Source: JAENWD01 sp963837165
GTDB taxonomy: Bacteria; Acidobacteriota; Vicinamibacteria; Vicinamibacterales; JAENWD01
Length of the DNA: 64,000 nt
Assembly: GCA_963837165.1 (NCBI GenBank)
Contig: CAWIMD010000009.1
Location: forward strand, 1-64,000
Reading direction: 5' to 3'
A program made the translations under genes and the position numbers. The notes under the pieces were generated by a model that was not told the origin of the DNA, did no database searches, and worked only from the letters and a program-made list of their open reading frames with translations. Below, piece by piece: positions 54,288-62,677 of this stretch (positions within the stretch are counted from its first letter, which is position 1; the number at the start of each line of letters is the position of its first letter).

Positions 54288-54518
54288 CTACCGCTTCCGC
54301 TGCGAGGCGATGTAGGCGCCGAGCGCTGCCAGGCCACCGGCCAGGACGACGGCGCGGATGACGCGCAGCAGGGCGAAGAACCAGGCGATCCCGATCCCGA
54401 GCGCCGCCCACTGCACCCACCAGTCTCCCGGAGAGGTCATCAGGTTCACGATGAACAGGAAGACCAGGATGACCGGCCCCATGAACAGGAACTTCACGGC
54501 GTGAAGCGTCTTGGTCAC
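54288..54518 (-). CDS. small two-helix membrane protein
   Basis: 76 aa from GTG 54518, with AAGGAG nine bases upstream. Two hydrophobic segments (FLFMGPVILVFLFIVNLMT; WAALGIGIAWFFALLRVI) are followed by a third shorter one and a basic tail ASQRKR. It resembles 2TM-domain proteins. It is convergent with the M48 gene (26 bp gap) and divergent from the amidase gene. No function is assigned. Confidence 0.65.
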   Translation of the reverse strand: MTKTLHAVKFLFMGPVILVFLFIVNLMTSPGDWWVQWAALGIGIAWFFALLRVIRAVVLAGGLAALGAYIASQRKR

Positions 54519-54580
54519 CGCGTGTTGACTCCTTCGCTGTAATCCTACGACGAGTCGGCCCCGGGAGTTTCCAGCGCACC

Positions 54581-54586
54581 TATAAT
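54581..54586 (+). promoter_or_regulatory. perfect -10 (TATAAT) eight bases before the amidase ATG
   Basis: An exact TATAAT lies so close that the predicted start (54593) is one base before the ATG at 54594. That implies a leaderless message. No Shine-Dalgarno-like sequence fits in between, and no good -35 is seen. Confidence 0.5.
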
Positions 54587-54593
54587 CCGGGCG

Positions 54594-56291
54594 ATGCGTA
54601 GTACCCCCGTGCCCGCCCTGCTGCTGGCGGCGTTGGCGGCAGCCTGGCCCGCCCCGGCCGGTCACGCCACCGGGGGCGCGTTCTCGGTCGTCGAGGCGAG
54701 CATCCCGCAGATGCAGCGTGCCCTGGCCGACGGCCGCACCACCTCGCGCGAGCTGGTGGAGCAGTCGCTCGTCCGCATCGGCCTCTACAACGCCCGGCTG
54801 AACGCGGTGCTGGCCGTCAACCCGCACGCCCTGGACGAGGCCGACCGCCTCGATCGGGAGCGCGCGGCCGGGCACCTCCGCGGTCCGCTGCACGGCATCC
54901 CGATTGCCCTCAAGGACAACATCCAGACGATCGACATGCCCACGACCGGCGGGGCCATCGCGTTCGAAGGCTTCGTCCCGCCGTACGAGGCGACGCTCGT
55001 CTCGAACCTGCGCGAGGCCGGCGCAATTCTGCTGGCGAAGACCGTGATGACCGAGCTGGCCAACTGGGTGGCGAACGCCATGCCGGGCAACTACAGCGCG
55101 CTCGGCGGCTACGGCATGAACCCCTACGATCCTCGCCGCGACCCGAGGGAGAAGACCGGCGACGGCCGGCCGGTGCTGGGGACCGGCGGGTCGAGCTCCG
55201 GCATCGGCACGGCCGCCAGTTTCTGGGCGGCCAACGTCGGCACCGAGACCTCCGGCTCCATCCTCAGCCCCTCGAACCAGACGATGCTGGTCGGGATCAA
55301 GCCGACCGTGGGACGGGTGAGCCGGTACGGCGTGATCCCGATCACCGCCGACCAGGACACCCCCGGGCCGATGGCCCGCTCGGTCGAGGACGCGGCGATC
55401 CTGCTCGGCGCGCTCGAGGGGGCGGCACCCGACCCGCACGACCCGGCCACCTCCACCTGCACGGCGCCGCCCGGCCGCGACTACACCGCGTTTCTCCGGG
55501 CCGACGCCCTGAAGGGCGCACGCATCGGCATCCCGCGCGCGTATTTCTACGACAAGCTGGCGCCGCCGGCCGCCGCCGCGAGGAGGGGCGGGTTGAGCCC
55601 GGAACGGGCGGCGCTCATGCAGGAGGCCATCGAGGTACTGCGCCGCGAGGGCGCCACGATCGTCGACCCGGTCGAGATCCCGAGCATCGTGACGGCCGAC
55701 CCGGCGACGAGCTTCCTGCGCTGGGGCGTCTGCGCCGGCCCGGACGAGCACCGGGGGCACGACGCGGGGTGCTCGATCGTGTTCAAGTACGGCATGAAGC
55801 GGGACTTCAATGCGTGGCTGGCGTCGCTCGGCGAGGCGGCGTCCGTGAGGACGCTGGCCGACCTGCGCGCGTTCAATCTCGCGCACGGGTCACGGCTGGC
55901 GATCAAGTACGGCCAGCTGCTGCTCGACCTCTCCGACGAGATGGACGTGAACGCCGATCGGGCGCGCTACCAGGCCGATCGCGCGAAGGACCTCAGGCTG
56001 GCCGGCGCCGAGGGACTCGACGCGGCACTCGCGGCGAACCGGCTCGATGCGCTCCTGTTTCCCGGACCGTCGGGCGCCGCCATCGCCGCACGCCCCGGCT
56101 ATCCGACCGTGATCGTGCCGTTCGGGTTCGTGCCGAACGCGCCCCGGGCGCCGTTCCCGGCGGGCTTCGAGGCGCGGCCGTCTCCCTTCGGCGTCAGCTT
56201 CACCGGTGCGGCCTGCAGCGAGCCCGCGCTGATCGGGATCGCGTACGCGTTCGAGCAGGCGGCCCACCGGCGCGTACCGCCGGCGTTCTGA
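54594..56291 (+). CDS. secreted amidase (amidase-signature family)
   Basis: 565 aa. A signal peptide (about 1-25, ALLLAALAAAWPAPAGHA) is followed by the amidase-signature domain. The Ser-cisSer-Lys triad is readable: Lys in PIALKDNIQTIDMPT near 105, cis-Ser in GTGGSSSGIGTAASF near 200, and nucleophile Ser in VGTETSGSILSPSNQ near 222. IKPTVGRVSRYGVIPI follows. Such enzymes hydrolyse amides or peptide-linked amides. The exported form is common in soil Acidobacteriota. It is probably translated from a leaderless mRNA. Confidence 0.9.
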   Translation: MRSTPVPALLLAALAAAWPAPAGHATGGAFSVVEASIPQMQRALADGRTTSRELVEQSLVRIGLYNARLNAVLAVNPHALDEADRLDRERAAGHLRGPLHGIPIALKDNIQTIDMPTTGGAIAFEGFVPPYEATLVSNLREAGAILLAKTVMTELANWVANAMPGNYSALGGYGMNPYDPRRDPREKTGDGRPVLGTGGSSSGIGTAASFWAANVGTETSGSILSPSNQTMLVGIKPTVGRVSRYGVIPITADQDTPGPMARSVEDAAILLGALEGAAPDPHDPATSTCTAPPGRDYTAFLRADALKGARIGIPRAYFYDKLAPPAAAARRGGLSPERAALMQEAIEVLRREGATIVDPVEIPSIVTADPATSFLRWGVCAGPDEHRGHDAGCSIVFKYGMKRDFNAWLASLGEAASVRTLADLRAFNLAHGSRLAIKYGQLLLDLSDEMDVNADRARYQADRAKDLRLAGAEGLDAALAANRLDALLFPGPSGAAIAARPGYPTVIVPFGFVPNAPRAPFPAGFEARPSPFGVSFTGAACSEPALIGIAYAFEQAAHRRVPPAF

Positions 56292-56379
56292 GCGGGCGCT
56301 CGCGTTGACGCCCTCCGCGGCTCGTGACATGCTTCTCGGGCCCTGGCTTCCCCTGGTCTCACGGGCGAGGCGTAATTTC

Positions 56380-57234
56380 ATGCATCCACGGCTCGGTCCG
56401 CTCCTCATCGTCGGCGTCATCCTCGGAGGCTCGGGCGTCACGGCAGCGGCCGCGCCGATTCCGCCGCCGTCCACCGACTCGTCTCCGTCCGCCAGCGTCC
56501 AGCCGTCCGACGTGCGGCTGAGCGTGCCCGCGGATCTGTTCGTGGCGGACCCCGGCGACTCGCAGGTGCCGACGCCGGAGCATACTGGTGTCCACGCGTT
56601 CTTCAGGAATCTCGGGAACGACTTCAAGGCGCTGCCCTCGCGCCAGAACGCGATCATCGCCGGCATCGGCGGCGGGCTCGCGCTCGCGGTGCACCCCGCC
56701 GACGACACCGTCAACCAGCAGCTGCAGGGCACCGGCAGCTTCTTCACCGCCGGCAAGGTGCTCGGCAACACGGGCACGCAGATGGGGATCTCGTTCGCCG
56801 TGTACTTCATCGGCCGCGCGAAACAGAACAAGAAGATGTCGCACCTCGGCATGGACCTGCTGCGGGCGCAGCTCATCACTGAGGCGCTCACCCAGACCCT
56901 CAAGTACACCGTGCGGCGCGAGCGGCCCGACGGCTCGGATCACTACTCGTTTCCGTCCGGCCACGCGTCGGTGACGTTCGCCACCGCGACCGTCCTCTAC
57001 CGGCACCTGGGCTACAAGTGGGCCGTGCCGACGTACCTGCTCGCCTCGTACGTCGCGATGTCGCGCCTGCACGACAACCGGCACTTCCTGAGCGACGTGG
57101 TGTTCGGCGCGACGGTCGGCGTCATTGCCGGTCGCACGGTGACGCGGCACGGCAAGTCGAACTACACGTGGGCGCCGGTGGCCATGCCCGGCGGCATGGC
57201 GTTCCTCGTCACGCGCGTGGCGCACGGCGGCTGA
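56380..57234 (+). CDS. PAP2-family phosphatase, exported
   Basis: 284 aa from ATG 56380; an ATG at 56305 is a longer alternative. A signal segment (LGPLLIVGVILGGSGVTAAAA) precedes a PAP2 domain (about 90-265) with all three motifs: KYTVRRERPDGSD near 189, YSFPSGHASVTFA near 200, and SRLHDNRHFLSDVVFGATVG near 238. The family removes phosphate from lipid or other phosphomonoesters at the membrane or in the periplasm. It ends 46 bp before the candidate selenoprotein. Confidence 0.9.
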   Translation: MHPRLGPLLIVGVILGGSGVTAAAAPIPPPSTDSSPSASVQPSDVRLSVPADLFVADPGDSQVPTPEHTGVHAFFRNLGNDFKALPSRQNAIIAGIGGGLALAVHPADDTVNQQLQGTGSFFTAGKVLGNTGTQMGISFAVYFIGRAKQNKKMSHLGMDLLRAQLITEALTQTLKYTVRRERPDGSDHYSFPSGHASVTFATATVLYRHLGYKWAVPTYLLASYVAMSRLHDNRHFLSDVVFGATVGVIAGRTVTRHGKSNYTWAPVAMPGGMAFLVTRVAHGG

Positions 57235-57280
57235 CCCGGGCGCCCGCGCCGATCCCGAGGCGAGGTGATAGGCTGGGGCC

Positions 57281-58283
57281 GTGCGCGTCGTGCTCGCGGC
57301 CTCGCTCCTGCTCGTGGCCACCTCCGGTCTCCTCGGCCAGAGCGAGCTCGGTCCCCAGGCCGGGCAGCGCACGCCCGGCTTCCGGCTGCCGGACCAGCAC
57401 GGGCGGCGGCAGACCCTCACGTCCGTGGCCGGCCCGCGCGGCACCATGCTGGTGTTCATCCGATCGGCGGACTGGTGACCCTACTGCCGCACGCAGCTGG
57501 TCGAGCTGCAGCGATCGCTCGAGCGGATCACGGCCGCCGGACTGGGTCTTGCCGTCATCAGCTACGACCCCGTCGCGACGCTCGCGGCCTTCGCGCAGAA
57601 GCACGGCATCACCTACCCGATGCTGTCCGATGAGGGGTCGCGGACGATCACGGCGTGGGGTCTGCTGAATCAGCACGCGATCGGCCGCGCGGCAGGCATC
57701 CCCTATCCGGGCACCTTCGTGCTCGATCGCAAGGGGATCGTGCGCACGCGCGTCTTCGAGGACTCGTACGAGGAGCGCGTGACGGCCGCACGTATCCTCT
57801 CGACCCTGCAGGCGTCGGCGACGATCGTGAGCGGCGAGGCGATTGCCGGAAAATACATCGCCGTCCGAGCCATCCAGAGCGACCGCTCCGCCGCGACCGG
57901 CGAGCACCTGACGCTCGGCGTCGAGGTGACGCCCGGGCCGAAGGTGCACGTGTACGCGCCCGGGCAGCCCCAGTACATCCCGATTCTCGCTGACCCTCGA
58001 ATCCTCTGACGCCTTCACGGCGGCACCGACCGAGTATCCCGAGCCGCGCCCGTACGTCTTCGCTCCGCTGCACGAGACGGTCAAGGTCTACGACGCGACG
58101 TTTCGCCTCACACGGGAAGTGACGATGGCGCTGACCCGGGACATCCGGTACAAGGGGGCGGCCCGGCAGCCGCTGACCGTCCGCGGGACGGTCCACTACC
58201 AGGCCTGTGACGATCGCCTCTGCTTCCCGCCCGACGCCGTCCCGGTGTCGTGGACGCTCGAACTGGCGCCGCTCGAGCCCTGA
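57281..58283 (+). CDS. candidate selenoprotein: redoxin + DsbD-alpha domains (UGA = Sec), with one frameshift
   Basis: About 333 aa if UGA at 57476-57478 is read as selenocysteine and one extra base near 57989 is skipped. From GTG 57281: signal peptide (VVLAASLLLVATSGLLGQ), then a redoxin/AhpC-TSA thioredoxin fold (AGQRTPGFRLPDQHG; GTMLVFIRSADW), then UGA, then PYCRTQLVELQRSLERI. UGA thus replaces the first Cys of a CPYC motif. The fold continues through AVISYDPVATLAAFAQKHG and YPGTFVLDRKGIVRTR. After the shift a DsbD N-terminal-like domain follows (APTEYPEPRPYVFAPLHETV, VHYQACDDRLCFPPDAVP), ending ELAPLEP. It probably works in periplasmic thiol-disulfide or peroxide chemistry. Confidence 0.8.
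57476..57509 (+). promoter_or_regulatory. candidate bacterial SECIS (UGA plus GGUC-loop hairpin)
   Basis: Downstream of the UGA (57476-57478), GCAGCT at 57493-57498 and AGCTGC at 57504-57509 form a perfect 6-bp stem. The loop GGTCG puts GGU 21-23 nt after the UGA. The E. coli fdhF SECIS also carries GGUC in its apical loop about 20 nt after UGA. Lower-stem pairing is weak, so this is a sequence-level candidate. Confidence 0.7.
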
Positions 58284-58319
58284 TCCCGGCCCGGGGCCTC
58301 CTGGTCGCTGGGGGGTCCC

Positions 58320-58348
58320 TTGACAACCTCATCAATAGAGCCCAGAAT
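58320..58348 (+). promoter_or_regulatory. sigma70-type promoter of the first 131-aa paralogue
   Basis: A perfect -35 TTGACA at 58320-58325, a 17-bp spacer, and -10 CAGAAT at 58343-58348 (four of six). It is the best sigma70-like promoter in the window. The context GGGTCCCTTGACA recurs upstream of the second paralogue. Confidence 0.6.
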
Positions 58349-58402
58349 CCGCGCCGCCGCTCGCCAATTCGCCGTCGTACGCGGATCAACATCGAGGTCG
58401 CC

Positions 58403-58798
58403 ATGGCTGAACAGGTCGTCGTGCACTACCGGGACGGCCGCATCCTGAAGGGGTTCGTGGACGGGTTCACGGGCACCGAGCCGGTGGTTCGTGTCCAGCA
58501 CCGGCAGGACCCCGACCAGCACACCGACGTGGACCTCAGCGCGCTGAAGGCCATGTTCTTCGTGAAGGACTTCGTGGGCGACGCCACCTACGACGAAGTG
58601 AAGGCGTTCCGCCAGCCGACGTCGGCGTCGGAACGCCGGATGGAGATCACACTGTTCGACGGCGAGTTGCTCGTCGGCTCCGTGATCGGCTTTCACCCGG
58701 AGCGGGACGGCTTCTTCCTGGAACCGGCCGATCCGAAGTCGAACAACGCGCGCTGCTTCGTCGTCGCCGCCGCGGTCCACCGTGCCTCGGTGGTGTAG
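58403..58798 (+). CDS. 131-aa protein of unknown function, paralogue 1
   Basis: 131 aa from ATG 58403. Two similar halves each begin with a short beta strand pair around a DG turn: VVVHYRDGRILKGFVDGF near residue 5 and MEITLFDGELLVGSVIGFHP near 79. LSALKAMFFVKDFVGD lies between them, and FFLEPADPKSNNARCFVV is at the end. It has no signal peptide, membrane segment or cysteine pair, so it is probably cytoplasmic. Similar FxDG-type proteins (DUF6982-like) occur widely in Acidobacteriota and Myxococcota without known role. It is a tandem paralogue of the next gene, and each has its own TTGACA promoter. Confidence 0.75.
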   Translation: MAEQVVVHYRDGRILKGFVDGFTGTEPVVRVQHRQDPDQHTDVDLSALKAMFFVKDFVGDATYDEVKAFRQPTSASERRMEITLFDGELLVGSVIGFHPERDGFFLEPADPKSNNARCFVVAAAVHRASVV

Positions 58799-58808
58799 GA
58801 CGGGTCTC

Positions 58809-58837
58809 TTGACAGGGGCGGGGGCCCCGTCCACAGT
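58809..58837 (+). promoter_or_regulatory. possible sigma70-type promoter of the second 131-aa paralogue
   Basis: Perfect TTGACA at 58809-58814, 17-bp spacer, weak -10 CACAGT at 58832-58837 (three of six). The flank GGGTCTCTTGACA matches that of the first paralogue in 12 of 13 positions, suggesting the promoter was duplicated with the gene. Confidence 0.45.
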
Positions 58838-58884
58838 ATGCGCGTTCATCGAATGCCCTCGTAACTCCCCAGGCGAGGATCGCA

Positions 58885-59280
58885 GTGGTCGGTAAAGTCG
58901 TGGTCCATTTCCGGGATGGGCGTCTGCTCAAGGGCTACGCCGCGGGCGTGTCCGGCACGCTGCCATCCTTCTTCATCCAGACGCTGGACGTGCCGTCTCG
59001 CGAGGTCGAGATCGAGCTGGCGGCCCTCAAGGCCGTCTTCTTCGTGAAGGACTTCGAGGGCGACACCTCGTACACCGAGCGGAGGGCCTTCCCGGCGCCC
59101 GCCGCCCCGAACGGGCGCCGCATCGAAATCGTGATGTTCGACGGCGAGATCATGGTGGGCGCGCTCGACGCGTATCACCCCGAAGGCCAGGGCTTCTTCT
59201 TCGCGCCCGCGGATCCCCACTCGAACAACATCGGCTGCTTCGTCGTCGCCTCGGCGGTCAAACGCGCGTCGGTCATCTGA
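58885..59280 (+). CDS. 131-aa protein of unknown function, paralogue 2
   Basis: 131 aa from GTG 58885, the same length as paralogue 1 and alignable end to end without large gaps: VVVHFRDGRLLKGYAAGV, LAALKAVFFVKDFEGDTSYT, IEIVMFDGEIMVGALDAYHP, FFFAPADPHSNNIGCFVVAS, ending KRASVI against HRASVV. This is a tandem duplication. No function is assigned. The conserved DG turns and the ALKAxFFVKDF core are the best handles for structure searches. Confidence 0.75.
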   Translation: MVGKVVVHFRDGRLLKGYAAGVSGTLPSFFIQTLDVPSREVEIELAALKAVFFVKDFEGDTSYTERRAFPAPAAPNGRRIEIVMFDGEIMVGALDAYHPEGQGFFFAPADPHSNNIGCFVVASAVKRASVI

Positions 59281-59324
59281 ACGGAGCGCCAGCCCGCGCC
59301 CGCTCGGGCCATAATGCGGCCCAG

Positions 59325-61244
59325 ATGCCCCTTCCCCAAAAGATCGTCGGTCCGCTGGCTCTCCTGCTCATCGGCCTCCCGGCGGGACTGAACCTGCCTG
59401 GTGCAGCGCACCTGTCGGCGCAACCGACGCCGGGTGCAGAGACCGAGTGGCGCGCCTACGGCCACGACCCCGGCGGCATGCGGTACTCGCCACTGGCGCA
59501 GATCACGCGCGCGAACGTGGCCACCCTGACCCGCGCCTGGACCTACCACACCGGAGAGACCCCCGCCGGCAGCAAGGAGCCGTCGCCGTTCGAGGCGACG
59601 CCGCTCATGGTCCACGGCGTGCTCTACTTCACGACGCCGTCCGGGCGCGTCATCGCGCTCGACGCCGAGCGGGGCACCGAGCGCTGGACGTATGACCCGC
59701 GCGTGGACGCCCGCGGCGCGCCGCGCCAGCGCGGCGTCGCGTACTGGGAGAGCGCCACCGGCGGCGACCGGCGGGTGCTCGCCGGCACGGAAGACGGCCG
59801 CCTGATCGCGCTCGACGCGGGCAGCGGCCACCCGGTCACCGGCTTCGGACGCGGCGGCACCGTCCGCATCCGCGACACCGCCGGCGCGTTCGCGGGTCAG
59901 GACTACGCGCTCCGCTCGCCGCCGGCGATCTACAAGGACCTGGCCATCGTCGGCGCATCGGTGCCCGAGTGGCCGTCGCGCGGCCCGTCCGGGGACGTGC
60001 GCGCCTTCGACGTCAGGACGGGCGCCCTCGTCTGGCGCTTCCACACCGTGCCCCGGCCCGGAGAGGCCGGCAACGAGACCTGGGCCGACCAGTCCTGGCG
60101 GGACCGCACCGGCGCCAACGTCTGGTCGATGCTGAGCGTGGACGTGGCGCGCGGGCTCGTGTACCTGCCGATCGGGTCTCCCGCCTACGACTTCTACGGC
60201 GGCGATCGCAAGGGACAGGACCTGTACGGCAACTCGATCGTGGCGCTCGATGCGGCGACGGGGAGCCGCGTGTGGCATTTCCAGCTCGTGCACCACGACC
60301 TCTGGGACTACGATCCGCCCGCCCAGCCGGTCCTGCTCACCGTCCGGCGCAACGGGCGCGCCGTGGATGCGGTCGCCCAGGTCACGAAGATGGGGCTCGT
60401 GTTCGTCTTCGATCGCGCGACCGGCACGCCGATCTTCCCGATCGAAGAGCGTCCCGTGCCAGCGAGCCAGGTGCCGGGCGAGGCGGCCTGGCCGACGCAG
60501 CCGTTTCCGGCCGCGCCGCCGCCGCTCGTCCGCCACGCGGCGCTCACCAGGGATCAGCTGACCACGGTGACCTCGCAGTCGCACCGCGATTGCGAGGCGC
60601 TGTTCGACCGGCTCACCAGCGGCGGCATCTACACGCCGCCGTCCACGTCCCTGTGGCTGGTCTGGCCCGGGAACCTCGGCGGCGCCACGTGGTCCGGCGC
60701 CTCGTTCGACCCCGACACGGGTTATCTGTACGTCAACGTGAACGAGCTCGGCTCGGTAGGCGAGATGCGCCAGCAGCCCGAGGGGGCGCCCGTGCTGTGG
60801 CGCCGCGCGAGCGACCTGGACCGCGGCGAGTACGCGCGGTTCTGGGACCGCGATCGACTGCCGTGTCAGCAGCCGCCGTGGGGCCGGCTCGTGGCGGTGA
60901 ATCTCAACGCGGGGACGATCGCGTGGCAGGTCCCGCTCGGCGGCGTGCCGTCGCTGGAGGCGCAGGGCATCACCGGCACGGGCACGCCCAGCCTCGGCGG
61001 TTCCATCGTCACCGCCGGCGGGCTGGTCTTCATCGGCGGCACGAACGACAGAGGCTTTCGCGCCTTCGACGCGCGCTCCGGCGCCCAGCTCTGGACTACC
61101 CGGCTCGAGGCGAGCGCGCATGCCACCCCGCTGACCTATCTCGGCTCGCGCACTGGCCGGCAGTTCGTCGTCGTCGCGGCCGGCGGCGGGGGATACCTGA
61201 GCCAGGCGACGGCCGATGCGGTCGTCGCGTTCGCGCTGCCGTGA
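59325..61244 (+). CDS. secreted PQQ-dependent (quinoprotein) dehydrogenase
   Basis: 639 aa. A signal peptide (about 1-32) is followed by an eight-bladed quinoprotein propeller. EWRAYGHDPGGMRYSPLAQI opens the domain. Tryptophan-docking blades such as GRVIALDAERGTERWTYDP, GDVRAFDVRTGALVWRFHTV and NSIVALDAATGSRVWHF follow, then the active-site region QLVHHDLWDYDPPAQPVL. GTPSLGGSIVTAGGLVFIGG lies in the last blades. It resembles membrane-type glucose or polyol dehydrogenases without their N-terminal helices. A CATAAT hexamer at 59310-59315 gives a near-leaderless start. Electrons probably pass to a periplasmic carrier. Confidence 0.88.
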   Translation: MPLPQKIVGPLALLLIGLPAGLNLPGAAHLSAQPTPGAETEWRAYGHDPGGMRYSPLAQITRANVATLTRAWTYHTGETPAGSKEPSPFEATPLMVHGVLYFTTPSGRVIALDAERGTERWTYDPRVDARGAPRQRGVAYWESATGGDRRVLAGTEDGRLIALDAGSGHPVTGFGRGGTVRIRDTAGAFAGQDYALRSPPAIYKDLAIVGASVPEWPSRGPSGDVRAFDVRTGALVWRFHTVPRPGEAGNETWADQSWRDRTGANVWSMLSVDVARGLVYLPIGSPAYDFYGGDRKGQDLYGNSIVALDAATGSRVWHFQLVHHDLWDYDPPAQPVLLTVRRNGRAVDAVAQVTKMGLVFVFDRATGTPIFPIEERPVPASQVPGEAAWPTQPFPAAPPPLVRHAALTRDQLTTVTSQSHRDCEALFDRLTSGGIYTPPSTSLWLVWPGNLGGATWSGASFDPDTGYLYVNVNELGSVGEMRQQPEGAPVLWRRASDLDRGEYARFWDRDRLPCQQPPWGRLVAVNLNAGTIAWQVPLGGVPSLEAQGITGTGTPSLGGSIVTAGGLVFIGGTNDRGFRAFDARSGAQLWTTRLEASAHATPLTYLGSRTGRQFVVVAAGGGGYLSQATADAVVAFALP

Positions 61245-61273
61245 GGGCGGCGCCTCGTGGAAAGGACGTGCTC

Positions 61274-62674
61274 GTGCGATTGGTGATTGTCGTGCTCGCT
61301 GCGCTCGTGGCTGTCCCCGCCCGCGCCCAGGCGCCGGTACAGGGCTCCACGGATCCGGCCGCGCTCGGACGCGAGGCCGTGGCGCACCTGCGCGAGTACC
61401 TGCAGATCGACACGACCAACCCGCCGGGCCACGAGGAGCGCGCGGTCGCGTTCTTCGCGCGCATCCTGAAGGCGGAGGGCATCCCGTACGACACTGCATC
61501 ATCCGCCCCCGGACGCGGCAACATCTGGGCGCGCCTGAAGGGCGGGTCCGCGCCGGCGCTGGTCCTGCTGCATCACATGGATGTCGTCCCCGCGGACCGT
61601 CGCCACTGGGACGTGGACCCGTTTTCGGCGACCGTGACGGACGGCGTCCTCTACGGCCGCGGCGCGCTGGACACGAAGACGCTCGGGATTCTGCAGCTCG
61701 AAGCCTTCCTGGCGCTGCATCGCCTCGGCGTCCCGCTCGACCGCGACGTGATCTTCATGGCGACCGCCGACGAGGAGGCCGGCGGATCCTTCGGGGCGGG
61801 CTGGATGGTGACGCACCACCCCGAGGCGTTCCAGGGCGCCGGGCTGCTCCTGAACGAGGGCGGCGGTGGGACCGTCGAGGACGGCCGCGAGCGGTTCGGG
61901 ATCGAGGTGACGCAGAAGGTGCCCCTCTGGCTCCGCCTGACGGCGACCGACGAGCCGGGCCACGGGTCGACGCCCCACGTGGCGACCTCCGTCACGCGGC
62001 TCATTCGCGCGTTGTACCGCCTGCAGACGTACCAGTTCCAGCCGCGGATCGTCCCGGCGGTGGACACCTACTTCAAGGGCCTCGCGCCGGCGGCGGCGCC
62101 GCGGTGGCGCGAAGCGTTCGCGGACATCGCCGCTGCCGTCAGGAACCCGGCGACGCTGCTGTCGCTCCAGATCGAGGATCCGGGGCTCGCGGCGCTGACG
62201 CGCAACACCTGCTCGATCACGCGGCTGGAAGGCAGCGCCAAGATCAATGTCGTGCCGCCCGAGGCGCACGCGGAGCTGGACTGCCGGCTCCTGCCGGACC
62301 AGGAGCGGTCCGGCTTTCTGGCCGAGCTGGCCGCCGTGCTCAACGACCCCGGCATCCAGGTGGACACCATCATGGGCTTCACGCCCGCGGTGTCCTCCAC
62401 GGATACGCCGCTCTACCGCGCGCTCGTGGACGCGACGAAGCGCCAGTTCCCGGAAGCCACCATCGTGCCGTCGGTCGAGACCGGCTTCACCGACAGCCAT
62501 TTCTTCCGCGATCTCGGCATCGCCTGCTACGGCTTCGCGCCCGTGCTGATTCCGGCCGATCAGGAGTCGGGGGTGCACGGGAACAACGAGCGCATCTCGA
62601 TCGAGAACGTCACGCGCGGCACGGCGGTCATGCTGGAGGTGGTGCGAACCGTGGCGGCGGGCGGCAGGGGCTAG
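61274..62674 (+). CDS. secreted M20 family peptidase
   Basis: 466 aa from GTG 61274, with GGAAAGGA eight bases upstream; a GTG at 61268 is also in frame. A signal peptide (LVIVVLAALVAVPARAQ) is followed by the M20 catalytic domain: LQIDTTNPPGHEERAVAFF near 46, zinc ligand in LLHHMDVVPADRRHWDVDPF near 100, GRGALDTKTLGILQ near 135, catalytic Glu in ATADEEAGGSFGAGWM near 165, NEGGGG near 197, and the last His in ESGVHGNNERI near 440. A dimerisation domain is inserted in the middle. It cleaves short peptides or acyl-amino acids. It lies 29 bp after the PQQ enzyme and is probably co-transcribed. Confidence 0.9.
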   Translation: MRLVIVVLAALVAVPARAQAPVQGSTDPAALGREAVAHLREYLQIDTTNPPGHEERAVAFFARILKAEGIPYDTASSAPGRGNIWARLKGGSAPALVLLHHMDVVPADRRHWDVDPFSATVTDGVLYGRGALDTKTLGILQLEAFLALHRLGVPLDRDVIFMATADEEAGGSFGAGWMVTHHPEAFQGAGLLLNEGGGGTVEDGRERFGIEVTQKVPLWLRLTATDEPGHGSTPHVATSVTRLIRALYRLQTYQFQPRIVPAVDTYFKGLAPAAAPRWREAFADIAAAVRNPATLLSLQIEDPGLAALTRNTCSITRLEGSAKINVVPPEAHAELDCRLLPDQERSGFLAELAAVLNDPGIQVDTIMGFTPAVSSTDTPLYRALVDATKRQFPEATIVPSVETGFTDSHFFRDLGIACYGFAPVLIPADQESGVHGNNERISIENVTRGTAVMLEVVRTVAAGGRG

Positions 62675-62677
62675 CCG

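Noticed and set aside
57281..57478. Redoxin as a simple nonsense pseudogene
   Set aside because: The stop falls exactly on the redox Cys, the sequence after it is fully conserved in frame, and a SECIS-like hairpin follows. Selenocysteine is the better reading, though sel genes are not in the window.
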